Below are positions 15,201 through 30,200 of a stretch of 64,000 nucleotides of DNA, one piece after another (position 1 is the stretch's first letter; each line of letters opens with the position of its first letter). This DNA is from Oopsacas minuta. Taxonomy: Eukaryota > Porifera > Hexactinellida > Lyssacinosida > Leucopsacidae. The stretch is taken from positions 620,001 through 684,000 of the forward strand of contig JAKMXF010000222.1 of NCBI GenBank assembly GCA_024704765.1, in the 5' to 3' direction. The position numbers and the translations under genes were made by a program. The notes below the pieces were generated by a model. That model did not search any database. It was not told where the DNA came from and worked only from the letters and a program-made list of their open reading frames with translations.

Positions 15201-18200
15201 AAGACTTACCCCAGCGGGGGTCATGGACCCTTTGGAGGTTCACAGACGATAGCAGGGGGTCCACGGGTGAAAGAGGTTGAGAACCGCTGACAGGCTGACT
15301 TACCCTTTCTAGAAACAATTATTACGTAGGTAGTTGAGACAATGTGAAAGATGTTCAAATAAATGCTTCCATCATCCCCCGTAGATCCCAACTACAGGTA
15401 CATAATTAGCACGTTACTAATCATTAGGGGCCTGGTGAATAATTAGAGAGCCTTTTGGCCCTCTAATTGGGCTTAACACAGCATTGGAGGAAAGTAGCAA
15501 ATAATAGACCAATAATTTAATGAATGGTAAGAAAATGGATAGTAAGAATTGAATGAGACGAGAATATAAACTTTCAATGCGAAAAGCAGATTTGATACTA
15601 AAAATATCCAACGACATATGTTAAGTTACAATGAATTCGGACTTACACCAGTGTATTCTCGGATTAACCAAATTTGTACTTGCACTGCAAGTCTACAAAA
15701 TGCATATACCCCAACTCCAGACTATTTCTGAATGAAGTTGAATAATGATTTCTTAGATTAGGCCACTTTTAATAAGAAATTGTTTCAGCTCCACATGAGA
15801 TCCATCTGAGCATGTATGCGGGCGGGCAGTTCATAATCATTATCTCAATATTTTGTCACGAATCAGCAGAAAAATTTGTACAAAAGTAAAAAAGAGTTTA
15901 GTGATCAAAATCACTAGAGTCAAATTTGATATAAGAATATGCTCTACAAGAAAAGAGTTTCATTTCTACTATTATTTAGTTTACGTATACACTCTGGTGC
16001 TGAAATACACTGAGCAAATGGTGAAACATTAACAATATCCGCGAGTTTCCCAAATCAGTTGCGGGCGGTGGAGCTGAAACATGATTCCAACTAGTACTGT
16101 CCTTAAAACGAGATATTATAATATTCAACATATAAGATAACCTCGAAATATTCGAGAATCTAATTACTATCATATTCTAGACATTATCTCGGTTATTGGA
16201 GCCAGGTTAATGAAATAGAATTTTAGGATATACGTGACTAGGAACGTAAGTTAGTCGTGTCTATAACTATCTTAAAGATGTTCTGATAGACGTCCTCCCG
16301 GGCGCCCGACCCCTTGCCCCCTCCTCTCGGTACGCATCTATAACGACTTTGCTTTCTAATTAATTTGTATGCCATTATTTTTCAATGCGCATAATGAAAT
16401 CGCAATGATTATTATCATGAGTGATAAGTAAATACATGGAAAATTCGTGAAATTTCCCTTGGGTCATGAATCATCATGGGTCACAGATGTGGCCCCATGA
16501 CCCATTTGACTCATCAATTTAAGTGACCCATCTGTCCCATGACCCATGAACCAAGATCCCATTAACCAAGAGGACGATAATCCGCGACTGTGGATTACCC
16601 TAGCATACTGGTGTGGTCTTTGCCAAGGCAGCGCAGCCCAATTTAACAGAAACATTCTAATTTGGTATATACTGCTCTTGAAGGTTACTCACTGTAATAT
16701 CAATTCTAGTGTGTCAACAAGAAGCTATGCCCTGGACGACTCTGATTCCATATAGTGCCCAATATACCCTCAGCTGGATGGTTATCCCCCACCAGAAATT
16801 CCTGGATCAGCCACTGCATACGCTCCTTGTAATTTTCTTATGGGAGCGGCGTTTTTCACAGGTGCCTCGTTACGCCACTGAATTGTAATACTTAGAATCG
16901 CTGTTTGGTTTATCAGAACATGTTAAAAAGCAATCTCATCAATGTAATATCATTTGGTGAGTTTTCACCTGGTAATTCGGAGAAAATTTAACTTCTATGG
17001 CATGACTTTACGGACAAATCAATTTCTACTAACGAGTATGATATAGCATAGCATTCTATAAGGCAATGGCGCGGTTAATAATTATTGGACTAAGAATAGG
17101 ATAGGTAATTAATATATTGGACCCCTGTCGCTGATACACGTATTAACCCCTATGCATAGCGTTCATGTTAACGCAGCCAGATATTCTAAGCGCGTCATTT
17201 AGTGGGGAAAACGTGTTAAATGACCCGCTTTGGGGAAACACTGAGGGTATACCCTCCTGATTAGTATCTTAGCATTGAGGCTATTTGTTTTTATATATAA
17301 GTAATACTAATTGTTTTTGAAAATGGTTGTATGATATTAGTTAATTATTGTAAATTTTTCCTTTCGAATAAAATCTACAATTACAACCAATAATAAACCC
17401 TGGTTTGGCCTCGTAATTAGGTTACTATCATGATGATGTCACCTCCAGGGTTTCATCCAGATTTTCTGAACCATACGCCTAAAATCTTCGCCTTCATATT
17501 TACGCGCGCCTAGAGTATACATTTAGTATTACGGTATTGGGTCTTCCGCTAATTTTGGCGCGCCTCGGTCTATTTTTGCTGAAATTTATGCGCCTGTAGC
17601 CGCGTCGCATACGCCTGGATGAAACCCTGGTCACTTCCCATATCAAGAAGTGTATATAACTCAGTGGTAGTTTAGTGGGCGCCAATACAGATCATGAAAG
17701 ATCATTCTGCAAAGGGTGAATCAGCTATTGGTACCAGAACTGGTTCGGGCGTACCATTTATACCGACCACAACTGGTCCGGTGGTACTGCCGAGATTATA
17801 CCCCGTCCTCAAATATATTCGGTATGAAGTGGGCAAGACGAGAACTTAACCTCAGGGCAGTACAACCTGGGTTTTGCCCAGAATATACCCGGGCATACTC
17901 TGGGGCTACTACAGCGGGCCGGACCAATTATGACAAGGGTGGACCAGTTGTAGTCGGCCAAAACTGCCCTAGGCCAGTTAAAGCGTGACAGCCCCCTTAA
18001 ATGGAGAGACTTCCCATTTTTTCTATTTTAGTAGTCTATATGGGGGGGCCCCTTGTAAAATTGGGACCCCTCCAAATGAAAAGTTAAATTTCCACTTAGG
18101 AGGCCGACAATTTAAGGAGCCCCCCACAACTGACCCTACAGGTTTAGTCAAGTTTTATTCACATCGTTTACTCTATTGAAAAACACGTAATCAGAAGGGT

Positions 18201-18234
18201 TTTAATCCTCTATTATTATAGTACAAACAAGGAT

Positions 18235-18284
<50 letters not shown>

Positions 18285-21200
18285 GACGCCACCTAGATTA
18301 ATACAAATGGGGAGTACCCCTCCAAATTTAGACATTTACACTTGATAAATTAGAGAAATTAGAGGGGGCCCTCAAGTATAAATCTAACTTTTCATTTGGA
18401 GGGGCCTCATAGAATAGAAATAATTTTGGGTAATTCTCGAATTTCGGGGAGCCTCCCCAACTGAATCCCTACAAGGCATACCCCTTGGCTCAAATTGAAA
18501 ACTGTAAAATTTTGGCTCGCTTCGAACGCATCGTACTCTCATACATCATGCAATCTCACCCATATATCAGCGGGGATATCCCAATAAATATTCACCCAGT
18601 TTCCTACACTATTACTCCAAGGGACCAGAAAAATCACAACTTTCTGCCCAATTTCCACCAAACGTTCTTCTTGAGATGGGTTTCGCTCCTGGACCCGACT
18701 GATTGTTTACAGGGCCCATAGACCCTCATCTAGACCTTGAGGCTCACCAAATTGAACTTGTACTCCCCAGTTTTCAAGGATACAAGACGCCGCTGCCCAG
18801 TTGGATGGTTATACCCAACTAGAAATTTATAGATCCGCCACTTGCCATGCCTCTTGCTAACGCGAGAAAACACCTTGCCCCTTGTAATTTCTTTACCCCC
18901 TAAGTAAAAAATCCTGGCGACGTCCCTGGGCACTAGAGGGTCCTCAATTAAAAGATCAGATCCCGATCCTAAATCCCAAATGATCTATGATCCATTTTTG
19001 AAATACAGTTGAATATTTTGAATACTATAGACGTTTCGACTATAATTCATGATATGATTTTCTATTTATTAATACATACATGGGAGTGCTACCATCTAAA
19101 TTTAAGTTATTCTATGTGTAGGCGTTTGAGCCACTCTTCTATACTTAATTATTGGTAGCATTAAGTAACAACTTTGATTCTACATACTGTCGAAACCAGT
19201 ATTTACTAATAGCTATTTGCAGGAAAATGAAGTAAGAAAAAGGATGCGAATATATGTAAATCCATAGCTATGTTAAACCCCAAATTATTTACAACCTGAG
19301 AAATAAAGTTAAACAACTGATAAGTAGGAAAAGCAGGTTTCGACTGTACATTATTATTCTAATCTTCCTTTTGGATTGTGGATCATTAAACTAATTAATA
19401 GAAATATTGAATTGAGAGTTTAGAGTTAGTAACAACTTGTACTCGTTAGGCAGGCTTAATCAAGAATATAGCACTATTCTTGTAGATATTTGGAAGGATT
19501 GTTATATTTTCAGAAAATTATCGGTCTGATCCCGATCACGAACCCACTTTTTCAAATGGATCAACGATCCTCTTCTGATTCTCAAAAAGGATCTCGGTCC
19601 GGTGTCAGAGGGTCAGCTATCCCTCGGACTTGTTGCACTAGGGTCAGTAGCCCTCGGGTTCGAGTTGGATGGAGAGTATACCAGTATCCCTACCTAGAAA
19701 TACAAGTGATATTTCATTATACAGTTGAGGAAACGTTACGTAAAGCAATATTTCTTATATTAGACACCCCCTATTTGTGTCACACATTTTGATCATTTTG
19801 TAATACAAGAAGGATAGGGTTGTACCACTTTGCCTATCAACCCCTCCCCTTGAAGCGTTACATAACCTTTGAACAGCTCCTTGAAACTGGTTCATTTGAA
19901 ATAGGTTTTACTAGTACTATAGAAAGGCATTTTAGAAGTAGTACGATTATTTATCATTAGAATATAACATAATACTAGCGACAATGATGTCATAATTTCG
20001 TCATAGGTGTGAATTTTCGTCCAAGACTCGAAATGTCTGAGCCAGGCCTAAGATACCCCCTGTATGCCAATAATCAGGGCTGGGGGTCCTCCAGTTTCTT
20101 CAATCAATTCTGGGCATAAAATCATATATACACTCCCTGGTCAAAAGTATTGGAACACTCTGCCACAATTGATACATGGCACAAATATGCATTTACTTTA
20201 GTTGCATTGTCTGAAGATAGTTTCAAACATCTGTGAACTCAATTCTATCATTAATTTTATCATTACAATCGCCTTTTTTGATATATCCACATACTATTCA
20301 ATACGTATATTCTCGCAATATGCCATATGCCACATGTGCCATTAGTGGTATGGTGTTCCAATACTTTTGGCCAGGGAGTGTATATATATATATACACAAA
20401 TATATACAGATTAATTGCATTTTAATAGTATAGATCAGGTTATTTGGGGGTAACTCCAACTGCTACAGAGACGCCTGGCACTAGTGCTAGAAGTCCTGGT
20501 GGGTACATCTGACCCAAAGGGGGGACTATTGACTCTACTGTCACAAGTCCGGGGGACAGATGGCACAACAATACCGGATTATACAATCTTTTATCGAAAG
20601 ATCATAATGTCCTACATACATGCCAACATTCGTGCGTTACGTCAATCCCTGGGCACCAGAAATTTGTTTGTCGCTCCCTACTCTCGCTCGTGTAAGTAAT
20701 CCCCTTACCTAAAAGATAAAGATTAACAACTGACTCATCCAACAAAACCACCTTGAGACTGACAGACTTGTGGATTTCAATTGTTGCTACTAAAATTATA
20801 TTTGATATTATTTGAAAAAGGCATCAAACCCACAAACAGTAGTTAAATAATTAATAATATCTGATATTTTCGTTGGGGTGCTCTTGGATGGCAGAACACC
20901 GGGCCCCAGCACTCAGGAAGCTCCTGAGCCCCCTCTTTGCTCTGGGTCCTAATTCGGTTACGCTACTGGGGGGGGGCATTATTATAGTCCGCTCGGGAGG
21001 CATTATTATAGTCCGCTTGGGAGGCATTTTGTCGCAGTACGCCACTGTAAATGATAATATATGGATTAGGTCACGAAAATATTACGTGATAAACAAGTTA
21101 AATTTAAAGTGGTTGAATATTCCAAATCTTGGCACCTTCTTAACCGTGCAATATTTATCTTGAAATTGTATTACAACGGGGGTCCCAAAAGTTCCCGACC

Positions 21201-24200
21201 CTGGTCATAGAATTAGAAGATATAGGATATTGTATTATGTATCTGTATTCATAACGACCCTTATTCTATTATCTATCCAGAACTACTTTAACTTTCACCA
21301 TATCGTCAATAATTTTCTGGTTACGATTATTTAAAATTTCTCAGTTTTAACTATCCTTGTATTTTCCAGTATTTATGGCTTCAAATTTGAAATTGGAGCA
21401 AAGATTCTATATCAAAATTCGATGCTTCTTGGTATTGGCCCGAAGGATATTCTAATTGACTTGGAAGTCGTTTACGGAGATGCTAGTCTTTCAGATACTA
21501 CTGTGAAGGAGTGGGCCAAGCGGTTTTGTGAAGGACGAGAGTTACTGGAAGATGAGGAACGAATCGGGCGTCCCAGATCCGCCATCACTAGCAGTAACAC
21601 CTCTGAAATTCGCTGGAGAGTGGAAGAAGATCCTAATATCACTGTTGAGGAGTTAGTTGTGAGTGTAGGGATCTCAACGGGAGCTGTTCCTTCCATACAT
21701 ATCAATGAGCTAAAAATTAGCAAAATTTGTTCGAAGTGGATCCCACATTCCCTTACAAAGGTCCAATAGGACCGTCGGGTAACTTGTGCAAGAAAAATGC
21801 TCTCCGAGTATAAAGACTCGGATCCAAGAAGGCTGGCAGAAATCATTACTGGTGACGAGACTTGGATAAGATACGACGAGCCACTACCAAAGAAAGAAAT
21901 AAGGTATGGGTCGTAAAAGGTGAGGCGCCTCCTCTCAATCCTGGGCCGGACTTCAGAGATCAGAAGGTCCTGTGCTCAATTTCCTTGATACACATGGCCC
22001 AGTTTCCCAGATAATAATACCAAAGGGGAAGACAATTACCGGGGACTTTTATGCCAACAGTTGCCTCTCAGAAGTAGAAAAACATTACTGGGAGCGGAGG
22101 CCAATGTCTAGACGGCGGGGCATGCAATTATTGCACGGTAATGCACGGTCGCATAAAACTAAGCTCGTAAAGTCAGAGTTGGATAGAATGAGAGTTGTCG
22201 AGCTGGATCACCTACCCTACTCACTTGATCTCGCTCCTTGTGAGTTCTGGCTCTTTGCAAATTTGAAAAAGGACTTTACAGGCAGGCATTTTGACACCAG
22301 AATGACCTAGGGAACGCAATTTGGAGATCCCTAAAAGACGTACCGCCCGAAGACTATAAAAATGTATTTTTTAAATGGCTAGATCGTCTAAACGAGTTAT
22401 AGACGTTAATAGTGATTATTTCGAGAAATATAACAATTGTACATGTATATTCTGTATAGTTACAAAAATATGGGGTAGGGTAGGGAACTTTTTGAACGCC
22501 CGTTGTAATATCGTTCAGTAAAAGACACATATGACATTTAATAATACGACCGCGCTCCTTTGCTCGCGCTACGCGGTTGCGAACACTTTGTTTCCCCACT
22601 CGGGCTACGGCCCTCGAGTATATAAACTCATAATCTTAACCGTAGCAAACATGATACTGCCATAATCTATAAATCTGCTTACTTTATGTCCCCAAAAGTG
22701 AATAAATATTCACAGTATATTGTTTACAATATCATATTTGGGCTCAGCATATTAGATTACCCCAGTATAGTCGTTGAAAGTATGATTCTACCACAATTTT
22801 GAAATTTGTTTACTTTATATTCATAAAACAACAATAAATTTACAAATGCAAAATTCGGATTAAGCGTACTTAGTTACCCCTGGGTAACCGTTTAAACCAA
22901 ACGAATTTACATACGATTACTCCAAAAGTGTGAAAATTGGATTCAGCATGTTCAATAAATTTAGTGAAGTCTTATTGAATTATACTTACTTCCTTGATAA
23001 ATACGATAATAATCAAACAACAATTGAGATTTAATAATATAGATTTATAAATTGGGATGTCAGGATCTTCGACAATCCAACTGAGAAATTCGAAGCAATC
23101 CAATTGAATGAAATTGTAGCAATCGGCAATCGAAAAATTGTTTCATGGATTGAATTGACAACCCTGATTTTAAGACGAGGGAAATGTGCAAAAAGCGAAA
23201 ACCTGGCTAATACAAATATTGTACATCAGGGGAGCAAATAAAAAGTGGTCAGGCAAAATTGGTCATGTTGCCTGATCGGTCCGAAGGGTTCCACCGGACT
23301 CCAATGCATATCTAGCCAAAGAACAAGATCGGCTAAAATACAGCATTTAAAAACCAGAGTGAACAATATCACAGAATTGTTATGTGTAATGTTTGTCGGG
23401 TTCCTGGATCCGCCGCAACACCAGACAGGAATATTTATAGGATTCGTTTACAACATTGTTGGTTAGATAATATATACATACTGATACACTATGATAAGTT
23501 AAACTAATTGTGTAGGTAGTTTAATGTAATAGTACTCTCAATGATAATCAAATCAAAGTTGGTCATTAAATGGAATTTACTTAATTGAAAAGTTGGTATA
23601 TGCTTTTGGAGAGGATTATATATTTCTGAGCATTATATCACTGATGAAATATAGCATTGCCGTCCTATGATTTAACAGTTAAGCAAAATTCATATAAAGA
23701 AATATTTTAACACCAGATATCAAAACCAAAATATAGTTATTAATCTATAAGAACCTAATGAACACTGAAAAATAGACACGGAAGCAAAATCTCAGTGATT
23801 TAACTATAAATGACTCTTGGGAGTTATTAAAGTAGGATACATAGAAAGATATGGATTGCAGTTATCTTACATATGAAGAGTTAGTTGAGTGCCAAGACAT
23901 AGATTTAGACAGACTACCCTATTTAAATAGGAAAGAGAAAAAGTACATTCGAAAAGAGAGAAGAAATCTAAGAGCAAAGAGATATCAACGTGAGAGAAGA
24001 CAAGATTACCTCCAAGACATAAACAATTTAGAGTTAGAAAAGGCTCGCCTAGAATTAGAGTTAGCATTTATCGTAAAAGAGAGAGATGAGCTTTGGAATA
24101 AAGAACTCAAACTATTAAAAAGTCTTTGAAAATAATATTGCAATTTGTATGCATTAATAACTTACTTCCATAATTAATGAGAAACTAGTGCGGTTCTCTT

Positions 24201-27200
24201 ACTTGGTCGCTGCTCGACGGCATCAGCTCTTCGTGCCTCAGATTTAGTTTATGTATATGAAACTTCTAAATTTCTTATATAGTAGTTTTTGTTGCTACGC
24301 AACGGGATATACTTAGTACTCAGTGTGAGATTTAGGAATGTGGGGCTCGTGTTCGAGTGCAATTTTGGGGGCCCCTGGCACATTGGCGGCTCTATATACG
24401 AGTTAAAGTTTGGCACCATGCCAATTTTAAGAGTAACGTAGCCTTCAAAGTTGCCCACCTGTCTTTAAGCCAGAATTTGCAATGCTTATGTACGTATTCT
24501 CTATTCAACTTGACGCTTGATATGGAAATTTTGCATTATACTTCAAGCAAGATAATTGGAAAAATAATAGATACTTAAAAATTACTTTAAGCTCCAGCAA
24601 ATATGTATACCGAATTTTAACATACATCACTAAAATCCGGTAAAATTTTCATTTACCAAAGATGTTAGGCATTTCGAGGGAATATTTTGATTTTGTCAAA
24701 TACAAATTTTGAAAAAATATCTGCCTCGCTCTATGTGGGTATATTTAAATTTTTACAGGAAACCAAAAGTACAGGATGATATAGAATTGTAAGGCTTTCT
24801 AAAATGAATGTACGTACGAAACTACAAAAGTAACCAAGTTATGACCAATTAAAGTTTGTGGACAACAACAAATTTGTTGTTTGCCACTCCCTGTGCTAAC
24901 ATCGAGCGAGGTTAATTATTTTTTGAAAATTCCACAATATCAAAAATCTTCCCTCGAAGTGAGCTTGAAATGTGTAAAAAATGCAAGATTTCGATGCATG
25001 TTGAAAAAGTATATTTGCTGGTGCTTAGAACAATTTTTAGGCATAAAGCAGAACTCGGTTATTACGTACTTGTTGTCTCTCTATCCTTGTACAAATGGTC
25101 TAGGAAATTATTCAGATAAAACGTACTTCAGTTAGTATTGAGCATGGTGTCAAGCCCTTTCTAAAAGGCTCAAGTCCAACTCAACCTTAAGTAAAAAGTG
25201 ATTAAGTTCAACCCATTTTAAGCCTTTATTAGAGAATGGGCTTAAATCCAAGCTCAAGGCCTTGACACAAAGGGCTTAAGCCAATACTTACAAATACGTG
25301 CAATCCATGGTCTGTGGGATAACTCAGAAATGTTGGAACTCCATCACGACAATATTTTTATATTTTGTACAAAAACGGCTTTTGATCATTTGGAATTTCA
25401 ACATTTTGAACATAGATTAATAATTAACGTTCTGCATGGTTTCAAAGATGTAACATTTTAAATGCATATTTGCCAATTAGACTAGTAGATGACGTCACTT
25501 CGATCTGTATCTTCTCACACAGGTAGGTCTTGCACAGATGGCCCCACACGTGTGATGGTGTTTCGCCCAAACTCCCTCATTTTCACAACGGATGTATATT
25601 CTTTGAATAGCTTCTAATTAGAAGATCTGTTAAGCTTCTATGTTTCGCTACTGTGTGTATTTATTGATAAAAGCATGAAACTTTCCAAATTACATCTAAA
25701 TAAAGTATGAAGTGATTCTAGACGTGGAAACATCTTGAAAAAGGTCTCTGATGCTTGTATCAGCCATTTTTAATGTCACATTTTTGCGACACATTTCGAA
25801 TATCTCAAATCCTTCCTAACTTCCAGCAAGTTGTACTCTAATCCAATTTTTATATCGATATTCGTCATCAACATAAAATTTCCCTTCGTTTAAGTGGTCA
25901 CTCAAATAATTTGGGAATTTTTTCCCTAGCAATGCAGGAATGTCCCAGGAAAGCCACTAGGCTAGCTGGGTCTATTTATACACACATCGACCCTCGATAG
26001 TATAGTTTAACACGATTTTAATACATCGTCCTCTGCGGTCTCCTAATTTTCATTTTTGCATATCTCTCACAGAAACACGATTTTCTCGTTTCATCCCTGT
26101 AGCAAGCAATCCTATCACTTGAAGTAATCTATCCTGAGTCAGGTAATATTTATACGTTTAGAATTTTCATATTTCGATCCACTTGTGTGAAATTTATTCT
26201 ACCTATTCTAGGCACTTACAGGCTTCCAGATTTACTGCCTCAACTTTATTTCATACTTGGTCAACTGGAAACTCAATTAGAAAGACCAATAGACAACGGA
26301 TAACTATGATAACTATGATTTTATCATTAAAATCCCACTTGGCATCACATGCTTGTTATAAGCAACTTCGAGGGATGGATTGCATTACCTTGCCATATGA
26401 ATCTTCACTAAAACGATTATATTCCAACTTTGGTCTGAATACAGAATTCCTAACTTATTTGAGAGCTGAGACTACTGAATTTAATGAACTTGAACGTAAT
26501 CTCTGCCTGAACATGGATCAAATACATATGAAGTCTAACATTAAGTATAAAGGCTGGTTCGATATTATAATCATAACTTATTGATATATGTGTAATATTT
26601 AATTCTTCTTACTTTCTAACTACTTTTCTATAGCTGGAAAATTTATTGATTCGTAGAGTGTTCTAATGATTTTCTTGAGGTAGAACCTGCCAAAACATCA
26701 TTCTGTGTTTTTAGTGTCCAGTTTATCGAGAAAGGTCCTCAGTAGTACGTTTATTGCCTTAATCTAATCCGAAAGCATCTGATCTACTCCCAATTACACT
26801 ACAAGTTATCAGGGATATAGAGCAGTTAGACCTATTTGTAGATGTGATAGTTTAGATAGCTATCTACTTAATGTTAACTTTTTCAAATTACTTGGCCATA
26901 GTAAGGAACTTCTACCATATGTACTACACCCAAATAATAACAAACGGTCACGATACTTAATCTTTGATTTTGTACATATATTAATGACTATCAGGAATAA
27001 TTGGCTAAACCAGAAAGATTACAATTGTACATTCACATTTTCGTGTTTTCAAGATATCTACAATTCCATCTATCCAGTTAGACAGTCAAAAGCAGCTCTT
27101 CAAGGTAACAAAAATTTAATATACGAACTCGATACAATATAATAGTCTTTGATTCGTATTTTATAGGATTTGAGGTTACTCTATTAATTTGAAAATTTTC

Positions 27201-30200
27201 TGTGGCAAAGATTGCTCCACGGTTGATATACAAGGCTTGTTGGCCATCTTGTTTGTAATGACAGAGTGCATCACTTGGACTCAGGATTTTTGAGGAAAAG
27301 AATGTAGCTGCACTTACTATTAATCAATCTCATTTTAGAGAAGTCGAAAGAACAAAGTAATTGTTTACTCGATTTGTTTTGTTGTGTCTGGAAAATTTTC
27401 AACATAAACACAACTTGGAAAGGTCATGTCACAACGATCAGGATTCTTTTCCACTAAACTAAATGATAACCGATTTCAGCTATTATCTACTATTGGTATT
27501 TGACTAGAACAGTGGAGAGCATTACCAATTATTCATGGCAAGTTGACACTTCAAACTTTCACAAGCTTTCGTCATTCAAAAAATTCTGCATCTGATCGTT
27601 GTATCAATTTAAAAATTGAAAGTGAGGACAGTAATGATTGGACTTATGACTTTACTGACTGTTTTACTGAATGAAAGTCGATACTATATCATGTATGAAA
27701 CTGCAAGTGATTGCATACTAAATAATAAGGCAAATAATATTAACTATTTTACAACACATAGCCAATAAAAGAACCTTGGAAAAAGAGCCTTAACTAAGTT
27801 CAAATAGTGTGTGCATGTATTTTCAGAGAATTTTGACAGAAGCAAATCATTACATTTAGAATAGTATCTGTTAGTTGATTATATTGTAATCAAAATCCTG
27901 TACTCATTTGACACTTGAATGATTCCCATTTTTATGCTATATAAAATATAGTAAACTCGACTTCCTGTTATCCCTGATCCAAAGTAGTGATCAGGCCTTA
28001 TCTTTAGTAGGCTATGGATAGGGATAAATTATAGGGCCCTCTACACCCCGCGATATCCGCCACTGAAAGAATGTTTCCGAAAACCTCAAATTATACTCTC
28101 TGTATAGCACTTTATGCTGAATCTGAATTTCGCACTTAGAAAACTATTTACCACGGGTTATGTACCAACATTCCATGTATGTATTCCTTTCCTATAGAAA
28201 CTATTGAAAATCTTGTGCATCAGAGTGTCGCCCAAAAGATTCGAATTTTGAGCTGAAGACTTATATCAACACCACTAACAAGACATCCAAACTGAGAATG
28301 ATCATAAACATTTGATGTTTTTGCCCACTCTAGTATATATATATAAATACAGTGGAACCCGGTTAATACTATTAATGAATAAGACAAACAAATATTTGTA
28401 CACAATCAAGCCTTAGAATGGTCATTCAATTGGTATTACTCAGGTTATCATGAACTCCCGAACTCCCGATAATGCGAACAATATTGACTGTCCGTTGGTG
28501 TTCGTATTAACGAGGTTCCATTGTAAATATGTTATGGGCAGTATGAGAAATTGGGCATTATACATAATCCCAGGCAATATGCATAATGCTACTCTTATTG
28601 GACAATATACGAAATACAATAATCCTTACGCAATATATAATTTTCTTACCTTGATATCAGTAATTAGTATAACACTTTCGTCAGATTAACAAACTTATTC
28701 AATAATGAGGTTTAATCATATCTATGTTAATAATGTTATGGATGATACATAAACTTGAAAATTAATCATAAATAATTGGGGATATCTTTCCCAAATATGT
28801 TTTAGCTAGTTATTCTTCTATACATACTCAGCTACTTGGCTTACGTTTATTCTTTGCTAATAGTACTATGAGGTCTCTATTTTCACAACTCTACTTATTA
28901 CTGCAGCTTTGGTTGTTGTGACACCTACTATGACATAGTAGATTTGAACGATAACACTTGCACGTAGTACGAAGAGATGTTTTCTTACAAGAGCAATGAA
29001 ACATCCCTTGACCTGTCCCAACTGATTCATTGCGTGCTACTTGTCGCAAAGAAATCTCTTTTCCTGTTTGGACATCATTTATCTCCAAGAATTTATCCAG
29101 GCATGGAGTAAATTGATTTCTGGTGTAATGCGAATTCATTAGACCGTATTTTGTACCTAGCTTGTAGGTACCATTATGCTCGACTGCCACAACAACTGCT
29201 TTAATGTTTCGAAAGTCACCTTTACCTCGATCTATGGCAAAATATAAAGGGTCCAATGGAGACCACATAAAGTTGACGTACTTGGTTGAGGAGAACCACT
29301 TACGACATAGATTGTCCGACCGGAATGCATATAGCGGAATCTAGCATGATAGAATATCCCATATCTACGATCAGTTTTCATTAATTGAATAAATTAAAAG
29401 TCGCATAATTATTACGAGGCACTCTAAGAGTAGCACCATGCAATCAGTGACGGCGCTAGAGAAGCGGCTAGAGCCCCATCAAGTGGTGGGGCCTGAGAAG
29501 TAAAGGACTAGGATCTAGAAAAAGTATTTAAATCTTAAACCTTTATTACTGACTGCTTTATATACATTTTAAAAATTCAATATTGTGTAACATCTAATTT
29601 AGAATAATCGCTATTGCAATATTATCACATTTAAAATAATCACCATTTTCTTTAATCCGAATATATAGTAAGTTTTGCAGACCTAGAACTATCAATTGGA
29701 AACTAATATAATTATCTGCCCAAGTATGGATCGCTTTAATAAAAAGAAAAAATCGTGGTGAATTCGACACCTGAAAATTCCAGAGCCACTAGTAAAATTA
29801 GGAGATGAGATTAATGAGATTACTAATTATTCCTTATGCATCAATTTTCCAACCTATTTTAATTACTATCTTCCTCAATTAAACATACCGTAGCTATTAA
29901 AAAATATAATTCGTATAAGGTTTGTTAAATGGACAGCTGATTCTAAATTATTCATAATGTTCCTAAAATTAATTACTATACGCGTATTTTGCTTCGATAA
30001 CTTATAATTAAACGTTTAATCCCTTCAACCACGGAGAGCTAGCGCCTCCACTGATGCTATAAGAGTAGCACTATGCATATTGCTTGGATATTATACATAT
30101 TGTCCAATAAGAGTAGCATTATGCATATTGTCCCTGGACATTATGCATATTGTCCCTGGACATTATACATATTGTCCCTGGACATTATACATATTGTCCC

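Noticed and set aside
17716-18179. Two plus-strand ORFs in a GC-richer stretch
   Set aside because: Low similarity to anything recognisable and partly inside inverted repeats; GC content alone keeps the frame open.
20873-21163. 96-codon ORF with tandem GGIIIV(R/L)SG motifs
   Set aside because: Produced by a short GC-rich repeat (CATTATTATAGTCCGCT units); the opposite strand is also open, and no family is recognised.
23885-23990. Reading the bZIP basic region with Asn39 (copy 2) or Asn41 (copy 3) as the canonical Asn
   Set aside because: This puts the leucines three residues out of register, and copy 1 has Arg there. Kept only as an alternative.
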